A stretch of 64,000 nucleotides of DNA from Exophiala sp. HKRS030 (taxonomy: Eukaryota; Ascomycota; Eurotiomycetes; Chaetothyriales; Herpotrichiellaceae). The DNA lies in assembly GCA_023897205.1 (NCBI GenBank), contig JAHWDD010000001.1:1178001-1242000 (forward strand), given 5' to 3'. Shown piece after piece: positions 38,501 to 49,623 of this stretch; the first letter of the stretch is position 1; each line of letters opens with the position of its first letter. A program made the position numbers and the translations under genes. The notes beneath the pieces were generated by a model, which searched no databases, was not told the origin of the DNA, and was given only the letters and a program-made list of their open reading frames with translations.

Positions 38501-41233
38501 CAGCGATCAACGCACCAATGTCCGAATTGTCATCGACGAGGACAAGGTCCCATTCATTGTAATCGCCCTGCCACATGCACTGTACGATGCATGGTCGTTG
38601 CACCTCTTGCACCAGGAGATTCTCAACAGTTATCGGTCTCGACAGACCATGCCGACTAAGATTGTGGCTATTGAACGGCATCTAGAACGGGTTTTGGAGA
38701 GCTCAAAAAGCCCAGAAAGTCACTCATTTTGGCAGAAGAGGGCGTCAGGGACACGTTCAACCTTGATCCGACACAGCATCAACAGTCGGGACCGAGCAAA
38801 CCCCAGCCTTTTGTTACAGAGAGTATCGAAGATAAGTCAGGGTGATACCCTGGAATTCTGCAAAAAGCAAGGTATTACTTTGCAATCTCTCGGTCTTGCT
38901 TGCTGTACAATTGCTCTGGCATATTATACTTCTCAACTTGACGTATGTTTCGGACTTGTTTTATCTGGACGCACGACTGACGATTCGGCACGCCTCATGT
39001 TCCCAACTTTCAACACTGTGCTCTTCCGCCAGACAATTGAGGAGAGTGATACCAAAACACAGTTTGTGAAAAGAGTACATGACACGGCTGTACAAATTTT
39101 AGAACACCAACATTTTCCCTTGCGCAAGACCCTGCAATACGCCCGACAACAAGGAGCGGGAGGAGAAGTATTCGACACGCTCTTTACATTTCAGAAATTA
39201 CCAGACGCTGTTGACGCAACCGAACAGTTGTACGACGAGATCGAAGGTACTGATATCTCGATCAATCCGCCTTATCCTGTAAACATCGAGCTCGAAGGTC
39301 AAGGTCAGGGAATAACATGGACAGTGGCCTTCCAGAAACATGTGGCCAACAAGATCGCAGCTGACAATATTTTGGAGTTGCTCGACAAAATACTGTCGAC
39401 ACTCATGTTGCGTCCAGACTTGGCTATGCTCGAGAGAAATGCTGAAGGCGTCTCCATCTGTGGGCTCCCAAAGATCAAGGATGTGTTCAAGCTACACAAC
39501 GGCAACCCAGCTCCGGTCGAGACCCACGATGCGAAGAACGATGGCAATGAAGTGACCTGGAGTCCAATAGAAACAACACTGAGGGTGGTTCTGGCCAAAG
39601 TATCAAACACTGATCTCAAGTTGATCACGAAGAGCACCGGAATATTCCATCTTGGCCTGGACAGTGTCAGCGCGATCAAGCTCTCGAGCGTTTTCAGAAA
39701 AGAAGGGATCAAACTCGCAGTCAGCGAGATCGTCAAAGCTCAAACTATCGAGGCCATGGCGGCGACAGTGCAACGTGCGACAAATGGAGGTACACGGCCA
39801 TCTGACATGCCGTCTGATACACGAACAAGTGACGAGGAATTACATGCCGTCCGCAGTTCTGTTGGTATACCCTCGATAGACATTGAAGAGATCATACCAT
39901 GCACTGCTGGACAGATTTTCATGCTCGACATGTGGAACGCAAGTCAAGGCAGATTGTTCTACCCAACATTCTGGTTGGAAGTCTCCGAGGTCATGCCTGA
40001 AACCGTGTTGGACGCTTTTCAGGTTCTGACTGACCGAATGCCGATTTTGAGGACTATATTCGGGAATTACAACCATGATGGTCATGTGAGAACTTGGCAG
40101 ATTGTTGTCAGAAAGGAGGTGCGACGCAATTATAGCTTTCCTTGGACGTTGGATGTGAAGAAGCATGGTGGTGGGTCGCTCCTCACTCTTCGGATTCATC
40201 ACGCCCTCTATGATGCTGTGAGTTTTCAACTCATGGCCACCGAGCTAGAGAGATTGTGCCGAAATCCGAACCTCCAGGTTCGGATTCGTGACAGTTTGTC
40301 GGACTTTGTCATCAAGACTATTACGGGCCGGGAAAGAGCAAGGAAGTTCTGGAGCGGTTATCTGGACATTGTTTCGCGTCCTCCTCTCGTGGGGAGAGGC
40401 ACGTTCGATTCTTCCCGAACCGAGAGATTCAACCCTCGTGTCTTGCAGGTTGCTCAGCTGACTGACAGACTCAAACACCACGGTGTCAGCCTTCAAGCAC
40501 TATTCTTCGCCGCGTACGCCAGGATATACACTAGGATTTGCGTGGGATCTGAAGAAGACAAAATCAAGACCAATGCACCTTCGGATGTGATCGTGGGTGT
40601 TTATCTTGCAAATCGATCACTGGACGTCGAAGTGATAGCCAATCTTGTTGCACCGACTTTCAACATTGTCCCCCTGAGAGTTCAATTTGACGCTGGAACG
40701 ACAACTGTTGAAATCGCGAAACAAGTGCAAAATGATCTTGCCAATATCACGAGCATGGAAAATTCCGGTGTGAGCATGAGAGAAATATCCGAATGGACAG
40801 GTACCAGGGTTGATACCTATGTCAACTTCTTGTCGTTACCTGGCGAGGACGACGACGAGGAGCCTGGGGATGTGGACAGCAATGCCCAAGGAGTCAACCG
40901 GCAAGTCCGAGTGACGCACGCCAATGTCGACTCGGGAGGAAGGGATAGCTTGCCGGAATTGGGCAGTCCTTCTCCGTTTGTGGATGGTGATGGAGATGGT
41001 CCTGCATCGCGAGAGGTAGTGAATTGGTGTTTGGTAAGTGTCCTGCTGTTTGTTTTGATTCTCTGCACCCAAAAAAAGGCTGACTTTTAATTCAGCCTGC
41101 TATCGACATTGAAGCGAAGGTCACCGATGGATATCTTGGTATTGGAGTATTTGCTCCGAATGATATGTTGTCAATTGATCAAGTTGAGGGGACCGTGGAT
41201 GAGATGGCAAGATTGATGCTTGAAATTGAGTAG
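26535..41233 (+). CDS. sidC: Ferrichrome/ferricrocin-type siderophore NRPS (SidC/NPS2 type)
   Basis: Giant nonribosomal peptide synthetase of 4,878 residues: exon 26535-41033, a 62-nt intron (GTAAGT...TTCAG) and exon 41096-41233. Order by motif: A1 (TSGSTGLPKG), T1 (LGLDSLQ, Ser near 572), C1 (HHALYDG near 753); A2 (TSGSTGIPKG near 1223), T2 (LGMDSIS near 1637), C2 (HHCLYDA near 1831); T3 (LGFDSIN near 2187), C3 (LHALYDA near 2387); A3 (TSGTTGTPKG near 2845), T4 (LGLDSVS near 3259), C4 (FHGLYDG near 3467); T5 (LGLDSIE near 3812), C5 (PHALYDA near 4012); T6 (LGLDSVS near 4377), C6 (HHALYDA near 4554). This ATC-ATC-TC-ATC-TC-TC plan is that of the NPS2/SidC lineage. These enzymes build cyclic hexapeptides with three N5-acyl-N5-hydroxyornithines, using three A domains iteratively. 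The C-terminal tail (VTDGYLGIGVFAPNDML) is encoded after the intron. The product, ferricrocin or another ferrichrome, cannot be told from sequence. Likely repressed by iron through the promoter GATA sites. Confidence 0.95.
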
Positions 41234-42225
41234 GTCTGTGGGGTTTGATATTTACTTTACTTCTTCACTAGAAATCGAGATGTCATTTTCATGGAGGTGG
41301 AGTACAGGTGTGTTGAGATGTCCATTTGCAATATCAATTTTTATTCCTCTGGTCCTTTTTCAGCTGTCCAGTTCCCCAAAGTTCACGGGTGCTGGATAAA
41401 TCACTCGCTTGGACATACCCATCGCATTTATTTTAGTGTCTTGTTCGTAGCATCTTGAACGGCGTATGTCCGTGCCATAAGCCCCAGATGGCGGATACCA
41501 CAGTCATCGGTCAGCAGTAAACCCCAAAGGGGACCTCCAGAGTACTTGAACAAGTGTTGGTTACTTGACCTACCTTTGTAGTCGTAAGTGCTTAGTACTT
41601 GTTCTGAAGAAGTACTCGATGCATAACCGTAAGTTGCTTCCTTGTTACTCCGTACCACATTCCCTCTTTGTTGAACACGTGTTTACACTCACTCACACTC
41701 ACCGAAGTTCTGGAGTATAGCCACATTACAACACGGCCCCCGATTAATTACAAGCTATTCATTGGCAACATTGGGACACCGAAAGCCCGAACTAGTCTGG
41801 ACCGTTCTGTGACCTTTTACCACGCCACACCATGTTAAGGTATAGGAGGGCACTTAGGTAAAGTTCGTAAGCACGAAAGGAGCCACTTGGTCTACTCGTG
41901 CTTGACCATTTAGAGGACACTTTGGGGTCGAACTTCTGCCATGCCGGACAAAGAGCGACGAAGCGATGAGTAATGTTAAAGTGGTACTACACGACTCTAC
42001 GTTGGATGAGTGACGCTGCCGAAGGATGGACCGATATCCATCCAGAGGGGCCCAAACTTGGTAAGACATATATAGTTGCAGTACGTCCAGTGTACTACTG
42101 CCCAGGTGAGTTAACCCAAACCCAACCCCTTTTCAGCGGCAGCCTTTCTTTGGTTGTATCATACCGTACATCCGAACAAGTCTTGATACAACAACACGAG
42201 TACGGCCTCCCCGGCAAAACTTGAC
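41234..42225. other. Intergenic region downstream of the NRPS
   Basis: About 1 kb containing the NRPS 3' flank and the promoter of the cupin-like gene. A TACTCCGTA motif lies at 41646-41654. No other gene is recognised. Confidence 0.4.
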
Positions 42226-43400
42226 ATGGCGGCGGGAGCAGGAGATCCAGATCCAGAACCCGTCATAGGTGGACCATACTCTTTATATCATGGATCATTC
42301 ATATTGGAGTTTCTGAAGCCGAAGCCCTCGAGGAATGCTTCGTCAGTTTGTTTACCTCTTCCTCCAAATCCCTCGAAGCTCGACATCTCTCAGTCACTCA
42401 CACGCACACACCCACACTCACCGTTCGTTTCATCGGTTGATACCTTTGTTGCTAATTATACATCATACAGTGTCCTAATGCGCGCCACATACAAACACGA
42501 CCATCCCATGTGTAAACTCGGTAAAGGTCATAGTCAGGTTCGTCATATCCCTTCTACTACCCTCTCCTCTTCCTCCCTTCCTCGCCCGGTTAACTCTAAC
42601 ACCATTTCATGGCTCCAAGCGCGTGCTCACAAAAGGACTCACCTATTCCACTTACTGACTCACTCGTGAACGAAGTCACCCCCTCTACACATACATTTCC
42701 AACAATACGAATCCTTCAGCGTCCTCAGTGGTTCCGTGGGGACGACGTCGACCTACTTGACCATCGACACGATCCACACGCCATCCACGACGGGTGAGAA
42801 CGCACCACACACCATGGACCCCTGGACGCCCCATACGTTTTGGCCCGACCCGAACCCGCAAGAAGACACGACGATCCTGCTGTGGGCTCATCCAAACCCA
42901 AACGACATGGACGACAAGATGGACCGGTTGTTTTTTCAGAACCTGTTGATGTACGTGAGTGATGTGGCCGAGGGGAAGGAACGGTTGAGTATTTTGCAAG
43001 TCATGCTTATTCAGTATGTTGTTTCTTTCTCCCCCCCCCTTTCCTCTTCTTCTTTACCCGTTTCCCTCCAAAAGGCCCAACATGCAGCATCAATCAAATT
43101 CAGCGGTGGATCACCAAGAAAAGAAAAGAGGATGTCCATACTGTATAAGAGCTCCTTAAACTGACGGTCACATCAAACAGACACGCATCGGCAACGGCAA
43201 TGATTTGGTTCCCTTCTGCTTGGTTCTTGGGTCCGTTACGATGGTGGATCCCATATCAATTTCAGACCTTGTGTGTGGCGATTGCAAGATTACGGGGGAT
43301 GAATCCCTTGATGAAGAAGTACATTTCTGGCGCGGAATGGGAGGAAATTCGACTTGGAATGGAAAAGAGGAGAAATGGTGAAAGGGGGAAAGTAGCTTAG
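42226..43400 (+). CDS. Cupin-fold-like fungal protein, four exons, function unknown
   Basis: Built by hand from exons 42226-42341, 42471-42537, 42676-43013 and 43181-43400 (246 residues); every junction keeps frame. The first exon reads EPVIGGPYSLYHGSFILEFL. The spliced core, PPLHIHFQQYESFSVLSGSV, followed by PWTPHTFWPDP and DTTILLWAHP, has the His-rich beta-barrel signature of RmlC-like cupins (H-x-H, then a later H). The C-terminal third is hydrophobic and Trp-rich (FPSAWFLGPLRWWIPYQ), which is common in this fungal family and suggests membrane association. The donors GTCAGT (exon 1) and GTTCGT (exon 2) are weaker than usual, so those boundaries are less sure. No catalytic role is assigned. 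Confidence 0.7.
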
Positions 43401-43627
43401 CTTTGATTACCAATGAATCAAGGCGTTCCAATCTCAGATAGACATCTAACCTTTAGATTGATCTGGATACTCGGCGTGGTCCCATGCAACAACAACCTCT
43501 TACTCGGAAATAGAGGCAAATTGGTAGCCGCTGCAATATCAAAAGAATATCTTGACTCCTGACGTGGACAATCTCGAATATCAACGATACTCGTAGTACT
43601 CCATCTCCGTACCAAACCGTTTCATTC

Positions 43628-45674
43628 TCACAAGCTATAAGTGGACTCGGGGTTCTCCTTGTCGGTCAAATCGAGCCATCTATCAAACAGGGTCAAAACG
43701 TCAGTCCTTTTTTCTTTTGTTTTGTTGCCACTCGAGAACAGAAAGAAGAAAAAGCCGGAAAAACTCACTCTTGGTTTTCCAACTTGACATAACCCGGTTC
43801 CGACCTGATTCTGGCCTTGAGCTTGTTCTGACGTCTACAATACCACCAGATGAAGGCGAGGTCAATCAAACACAGACCCCAACAGACGATGATTGTGATC
43901 TCGGCGGGTTCGTATCTCGGTGCATCTTTTGGTCTGAAAGTTTGTGGACCGATCTGTGCGTGTGGACGAGCGCGCAAGAAAAAAGAGTCAACAAATGCAT
44001 GCTCTAGAGGGAATTTTGTCGATATCCCTTGTCCCCAAGAGAAAAAAAGTACTTACAATATTACCGACGCAGTATCCGATCAAATACAATGCCGCAACGG
44101 TGGTCTTTTTGGTGTACCCGGCGACATTGGTGGCGATCAAACTGAGCAAGGCGACAAAGGGGGTCGGCGAGGCCTGAGTGAGATAATAGCCCGCCAGGCG
44201 ACCAGAATTGTTGTCCAGCGGCAGAGCCACGATGAGGATCATCCCGAGGAGTGCAATGGTCAACCCGCTCATCGAGACCAAGATGCGTTGTCCGAGTTTG
44301 TCGCCCAACCACCCACAAAACATGAGGGAGACGACCTCGACGGCTCCACCTGGCGTGCCGTACAACAGGGACTCTTCGGCGGTGTAACCGAACGAAACGA
44401 TCTGTGCAAGTTTGTCACTAGTCAGAATACTTTTCTCAACACTCTGCAGACCACGGCAGGCCATGGCAGGCGACAAGGGGTGTTTGTTGCCACGGGAACA
44501 ACACCTACCAATTGCGAGAAGAAATTGCTGATTCCGCCGTTTGGAATATCGGCTGTCAACTGTTCATGAATATCATCAGCCGAGAAGACCAGAACTCGTT
44601 CAGTCAAAAAAGAAACTGACCGCATAAAACACAAATGCCCAAGTCAATGGGTCCAGGAGCGCCTCTTTCAACTGATACAACTTGAAATGTTTGTTACCGA
44701 TGCCTTGCTGATTGACCCGGACTCGTTCAATGGCCAACACCCGATCCTTGGGCTTCAGCCAGCGTGCGTTGAGTTGATTGTCCGGCATCACGAAGAAGAA
44801 AATGATGCCCAGAAAGGCGGTCAAGCATCCATTGACCAAGAAGACGATCTTCCAAGGTGCGATGGCGGTACCATGCTTGCGGGCACCGACGGCGATGCCG
44901 TACGCGACGAGACCTCCAAAGATTTGTCCGAACCCGTTGAAACTGAACCATATTCCGGTCCGAGTGCCTTGTTCTTTCTTGGTGTACCATTGAGAAGTGA
45001 ACAATGCGAATCCCGGTGTGACGGCAGCTTCGAAGACGCCCAGGAAGACTGTCGAGATAATGACAACATACGTTAGCGTTTTTGTCAACGACAACAGCAC
45101 CAATGACAAGTATCATGTTGGTTTAGCCAACCCCAAAGAAGAACTTACATCGGATAGCAACAGCTCCTCCAAAATTGGAAACGGTGGCGAATAACGCCAA
45201 AACGGCTCCCCAAGCGACGACACAAAACGCGGAATACTTTGCCAGTGGCAGTCTCTGAAGGAGTCGATTCGTGGGATACTCCCATGCCAGGTAGCCAAAG
45301 TAAAACATGCTACCGAGCCATTGGTAATCGTCGCCCTGGAGATTGATGTCCTTTTTGATGCCCATTATGCTGGCGTAGGACAAGGTTGTCTTGTCGAGAT
45401 AATTCAGACCGTAAATGAGACACAGCAGGGGCATTAGATGCCAGTCGATGATGCGCAAGAGTCGCTTGTTATCGGCTTCGGTGACCTCGACGACTTCGCC
45501 GGAAGCGTACGCCTTCATTGCCTCGTCGGCATCTTGACCGTGCTCGAGGATCTTTTGGGCCGCCGCGGCGGTTGAGGCGGTGGATCCACGTTTCTCGTCA
45601 ACCGGCGACACAGAGCGGACACCAGGAAGGTTCTGGACGGGGACAGCTTTGATATCTTCTTGAAAGTCGGCCAT
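43628..45674 (-). CDS. MFS transporter, allantoate permease/Dal5-like (ACS) family
   Basis: Plasma-membrane anion:cation symporter family; members carry allantoate, ureidosuccinate, nicotinate or vitamins. Minus-strand exons 45674-45149, 45048-44621, 44559-44509 (51 nt), 44401-44057, 43953-43769 and 43679-43628 give 528 residues, all GT-AG and in phase. Family motifs: LLRIIDWHLMPLLCLIYGLNYLDKTTLS split over TM1, ATSWEYPTNRLLQ-like YLAWEYPTNRLLQRLPLAKY, RFFLGVFEAAVTPGF across intron 1, and the C-terminal FxDLTDKENPxF-like ending, here EWLDLTDKENPESTYSL in the last tiny exon. ATG at 45674 is chosen over an upstream in-frame non-ATG reading. The substrate is unknown. Convergent with the cupin-like gene (227 bp apart). 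Confidence 0.88.
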
Positions 45675-46561
45675 GTTCGCTTGGAAGTTAACCTGAACTG
45701 CGTTTTGACACGTGGCGTGCCGCAGTTCTGGTTTGACAACGAGTTCGATGGGAATGACCTTCGATGGTGGAAGTGTGCACACACACAGAGAGAAAAGGGC
45801 CGAGGTGCTTATTACAAGGTCAAGAGACTATCCGTCCTTGTTAAGCGACTTATCTCTTGTACATATGTTTGTGCAACAGTAGGTTCAAGAAAGCCGCTGC
45901 ATGAAGATAACCGAAAGGACAAGTCAAACGTCACGGAATGACGGAGCTCTCACCGCACATTATTGCTATCTCGAACGATTGAAGTCGCCAATGGTCGCCA
46001 CCCCGCGAACCATATTCAGGGTAGTTGGTTGTTGTGGTTGCATTGAGGAACGACAAGGGTAAGGATAAGCTCCCCCGGAGGAGGGACATTCGTCGGACAA
46101 CAGGAGTGATAACTGTGCTTCGAATCAGGATGCAAGGACACACAGACTCCGGCGTGGTTATCGCCCAAGTGGCAGGTTTGGTTGCACGAGGTCTGTGTGG
46201 AGATGTGCGATGACGAGAGGCGAGATAGTATGTCGATCAATTCCCTGGAGACACGGAGTCACTCGTACTCAACCGTCGTGTCGTTGGTCAGAGAAATATG
46301 CCGAACGATCTTCCATTGCCGGTTTGGGAAGGTCGTTCATATCAACGGCGAATGATAGTGTGTGAGGAGAGAGGTCCGAGTGGTGCTCGATGCCCCTGGA
46401 CAGGCGGTGACTTCCGCCGTGGAGAAACCGGGTACTGATTCGGTATATATCTAAGCGAGAGTACGAGACGTTCAAGAGTACTGATACTCTTAGAAGGGCA
46501 TGAGAAGAGCTATCACGTTCAGCTCCCAAGATACAAGCTTGCTCTTGTGCATGCCTCCCCG
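45675..46561. other. Intergenic region between two MFS genes
   Basis: Promoter of the Dal5-like gene and 3' flank of the next transporter, both on the minus strand. No gene or repeat is recognised. Confidence 0.4.
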
Positions 46562-48616
46562 TCACATGGATCGTTTACCATAGGGTTCAAAAGGCATCAT
46601 GATCGCCACGATCACCTAAGGGGTAAAATTGTCAGTGCTACAAACCCCTTCACAGACGAGCACTTGACTTGACCTACCATTGCGATATACAGTGCAGCGC
46701 AGATGTAAATGGGAGCACTGGTCGCAGTATTTGCATATGTTGCGACGAATGCACTGATAAGGCCCATGACTCTGTTGCAGCCGACAGCAATCCCGTTTCC
46801 GGTCGCACGATGTGCGGACGGGAGACTCTGAAAAACAAGAGATCAGCCTCCGCATGCCTCGAGTACACGCACTTTTAATCTCACCTCGGGAGTGTACGCG
46901 TAAAGCGTACCATAATAGATGTTGACGGTAAAGTAAATGGCACAGGTAAATCCCAGGTTTTGGGCTGCTGTTCGTACCGCCGAATAGGCAAAGAAGAAGG
47001 CCATGGACAGCAACGCTCCGATGACCATGGTATATCTTCGACCCAAATATTCCCAGTTGCACATGAATCCTGCGGCGACAGGACCGAAGATTCCCACGAC
47101 GTTCGTGATCATATAATCTCGCCAGACATAGTAAGGGCTACTTTCACCGGTGTCGGCGCCTCTACTCTTGAGGAAATCAGGCAAAAAGACATAGAACAGG
47201 GGATAAGCAAGACCTGTTACATCGCATTAACACATTGCACAATCGTCCATGCACAGAAAATGCCAAAACAGCTCACCGATCAGTGTCCAAGACAACCAGA
47301 TCAAAAAGGTCGAAAACCCAAGCTTCTTCGTCGCAAACAAGCCTCGAAGATGTGCCATGAACTCCGAAAACCCATACCTCGTCTTGCCATAAGTCGACTT
47401 GATTGGACCGCATTCATCGAGCTCGTGAATGGTCAAGGAGCATGGCCTGTTGTACTTTGTCGCAATGGCCTTGAACGTGTCCACAACCTCTTGGTCCTGA
47501 CCTTTCGCGAGCAAATATTTGGGTGTTTCCTTGAGTCGAATGACCGTCACTCGGAGGATACTGAGCACAAAAACCAAAGCCCCATTCGAGTACCAGACAT
47601 ATCGCCATCCCTGTTACTGATTGTTAGAACGTCACCCCTCCCCGGGTCATCCTTAGGAGGTCAAGCTCGGAGGCTACCCACCATATTGTTATCGTAAGTG
47701 CAAGTGGCTGCATCTTTACAATAGTACCGATCAATGGATAAGAAAGGCCAGGCAAAAGCCGCTGCAACCACTGGAGCAAGGCCCCACCAACATGCCATGA
47801 GAGTAAGCAACCACTGCTTGTCACCAGGCAAGAATTCCAAAAACACGGTCGTGTCCAGGATCAAATTACCTCCAGATCCGAACGCCGCGAGGCTGGTGAA
47901 CAAGCCTAGGACGATCCAGTTCGGAGCTGCACCCGCGCAAATGGCGAAGACCGAACAAGTAAAGAGCGATACATTGAACGCGAACCGTCTTCCGATCACA
48001 TCGGCACCTATATCGTTTCCCAGTCAGCTTCGCCATACACTCCCCCTTGCTCGATCGCAACTCGCACAACGGCGACTGGTCGGTAGTTGTAGTACGCACT
48101 CAGGCCCCAAAACAACGCTCCCACCAGCATGCCAGTGTACGCGGCGACGGTAAGTCCCTTTGAAAAACTCGGCTGGAACTCCAACGCCGCTTGCCCTGCC
48201 GTGACAGACTGTAGGAGTAGGATCAGAGAGTCAGCGGCATACCCGAAGCCGTTCAAGAAGAACAACTTGAGATGCATGTTTGTCCAGCCGATCTCATCGA
48301 TGGCCTAGCAATCGAAACTCGTCAGTACATGATCTGTGCCTTCGATGCTGGTGTCCGAGTGCAAAATTCCTACATTGTTGACCAGCCTCATTTTCGCATC
48401 GAGAGCTGGATCGACGTCATTCATCGAAAAGATCTGACCCTCCTTCGTGTCATTGTCGAGGGTCTGAACGGACATACTGTTGCGCACGCGATGCGCCAGG
48501 CCATGGTGGTCGAGGTTCGGGTTGTCGTCGTGTTCATGTTTGGTCGTGGCCTCTCCATGAAATCGATCGCCGGCCTCTACATCGTCGGATATGATCTTCT
48601 TCGGGTCTTCAGACAT
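46562..48616 (-). CDS. MFS transporter, sugar-porter/phosphate-symporter-like
   Basis: Twelve-helix major facilitator, 546 residues, from minus-strand exons 48616-48374, 48304-48100, 48007-47682, 47610-47277, 47213-46885, 46827-46678 and 46615-46562. All introns are GT-AG and phases close. After an acidic cytoplasmic N-terminus come AIDEIGWTNMHLKLFFLNGF (TM1), GLSADVIGRRFAFN (the MFS loop 2-3 signature, completed across intron 2), RLKETPKYLLAKGQDQE (the PESPRY-like loop 6-7 of sugar porters) and a last exon ending MMPFEPYGKRSM. The family points to a sugar- or organic-acid-type H+ symporter of the plasma membrane; the substrate is not deducible. It shares strand with the Dal5-like gene 887 bp downstream, but co-regulation is unsupported. 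Confidence 0.86.
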
Positions 48617-49623
48617 GTTTTCTCTTCTTTTGCTCCTCGTCTTCCTGGGACACTGTTCAAGTTGTGTCAATAAACGTCAAAAGCCACAAGGAGAGACGGA
48701 GGAGGAATAAGGGTGCTCCAGCGTCGGCCGGGATCCATCAGCTATATCAGCGCTCCTGCCACAGGGTACACGCGCCACCGAGGCTGCCATTGGGAACATG
48801 GGTCGTTCGTGTGCTGCCCCATACAGAGCAGGTCCGACAAACAGGCTTCGATAACGCCAGTGGGGATAGTACGTAGTGTAGTCCGTTCACTTTGCCCACA
48901 AGACAACTAGGCCCAGGCTTATTCAGCCCATTGGAGGCTGTAGTACGGAAGACAGTAGATCGTCTGACTTTACATCTTTGCTGTGGTTTCTTGGTCCAAG
49001 AATCGATCTCGTTCGGATCTAGATTCCCAGTTGGCAGACATCCAAACCGTCAGATTTGAGCACGAGGGCAGCTTCCAGTGTATCGCTACTGTGCTTCTCA
49101 TCCGATTTCATTGGCCTCTTAGCATCCAGTAGGAGACGATCGAATGGCAATTTGTCGCCATGGAGAAAAAGCGAGAGGCGGCGAGAAAGTGGAAATGATT
49201 GATGGGCTTGAGATTCTCTCGGCTGCAAAAGCACCAAATACAGGCTTCAGTCTGCGCACGTGCTGGGCATGGGCTTCCCCTTTCAGTGGACACCATCATA
49301 ATAGACATTGTAAACCTGACAGGCCAAAGAACATGTGGCGTAACAGTGTTACCTCTTGAAATCTCAATCGGATTGAATTGTCCTATAACAAGCAGGGGGT
49401 ATCTCACGGTGTATCCGTAGGTCGTGCTAATAAAGAAATTTGAAAAATCCAGTACTCATCATGACACCTTTCGCTGATTTGACCACAAACATGGTAGAGG
49501 CAGCCCCTTCTCCTCTTGACGACAACCTAGATGCCTGTACACCATCAGATTGGTCGGAATCTCTCATCTTCATACCAGTTGAACCCCTTTCTCGTGAGGG
49601 TGCAAGCTGTACGCGACTTTAAC
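48617..49623. other. Intergenic region upstream of the sugar-porter-like gene
   Basis: About 1 kb between the transporter start and the ELMO gene stop. Several short overlapping ORFs are present, none with recognisable content. Confidence 0.4.
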
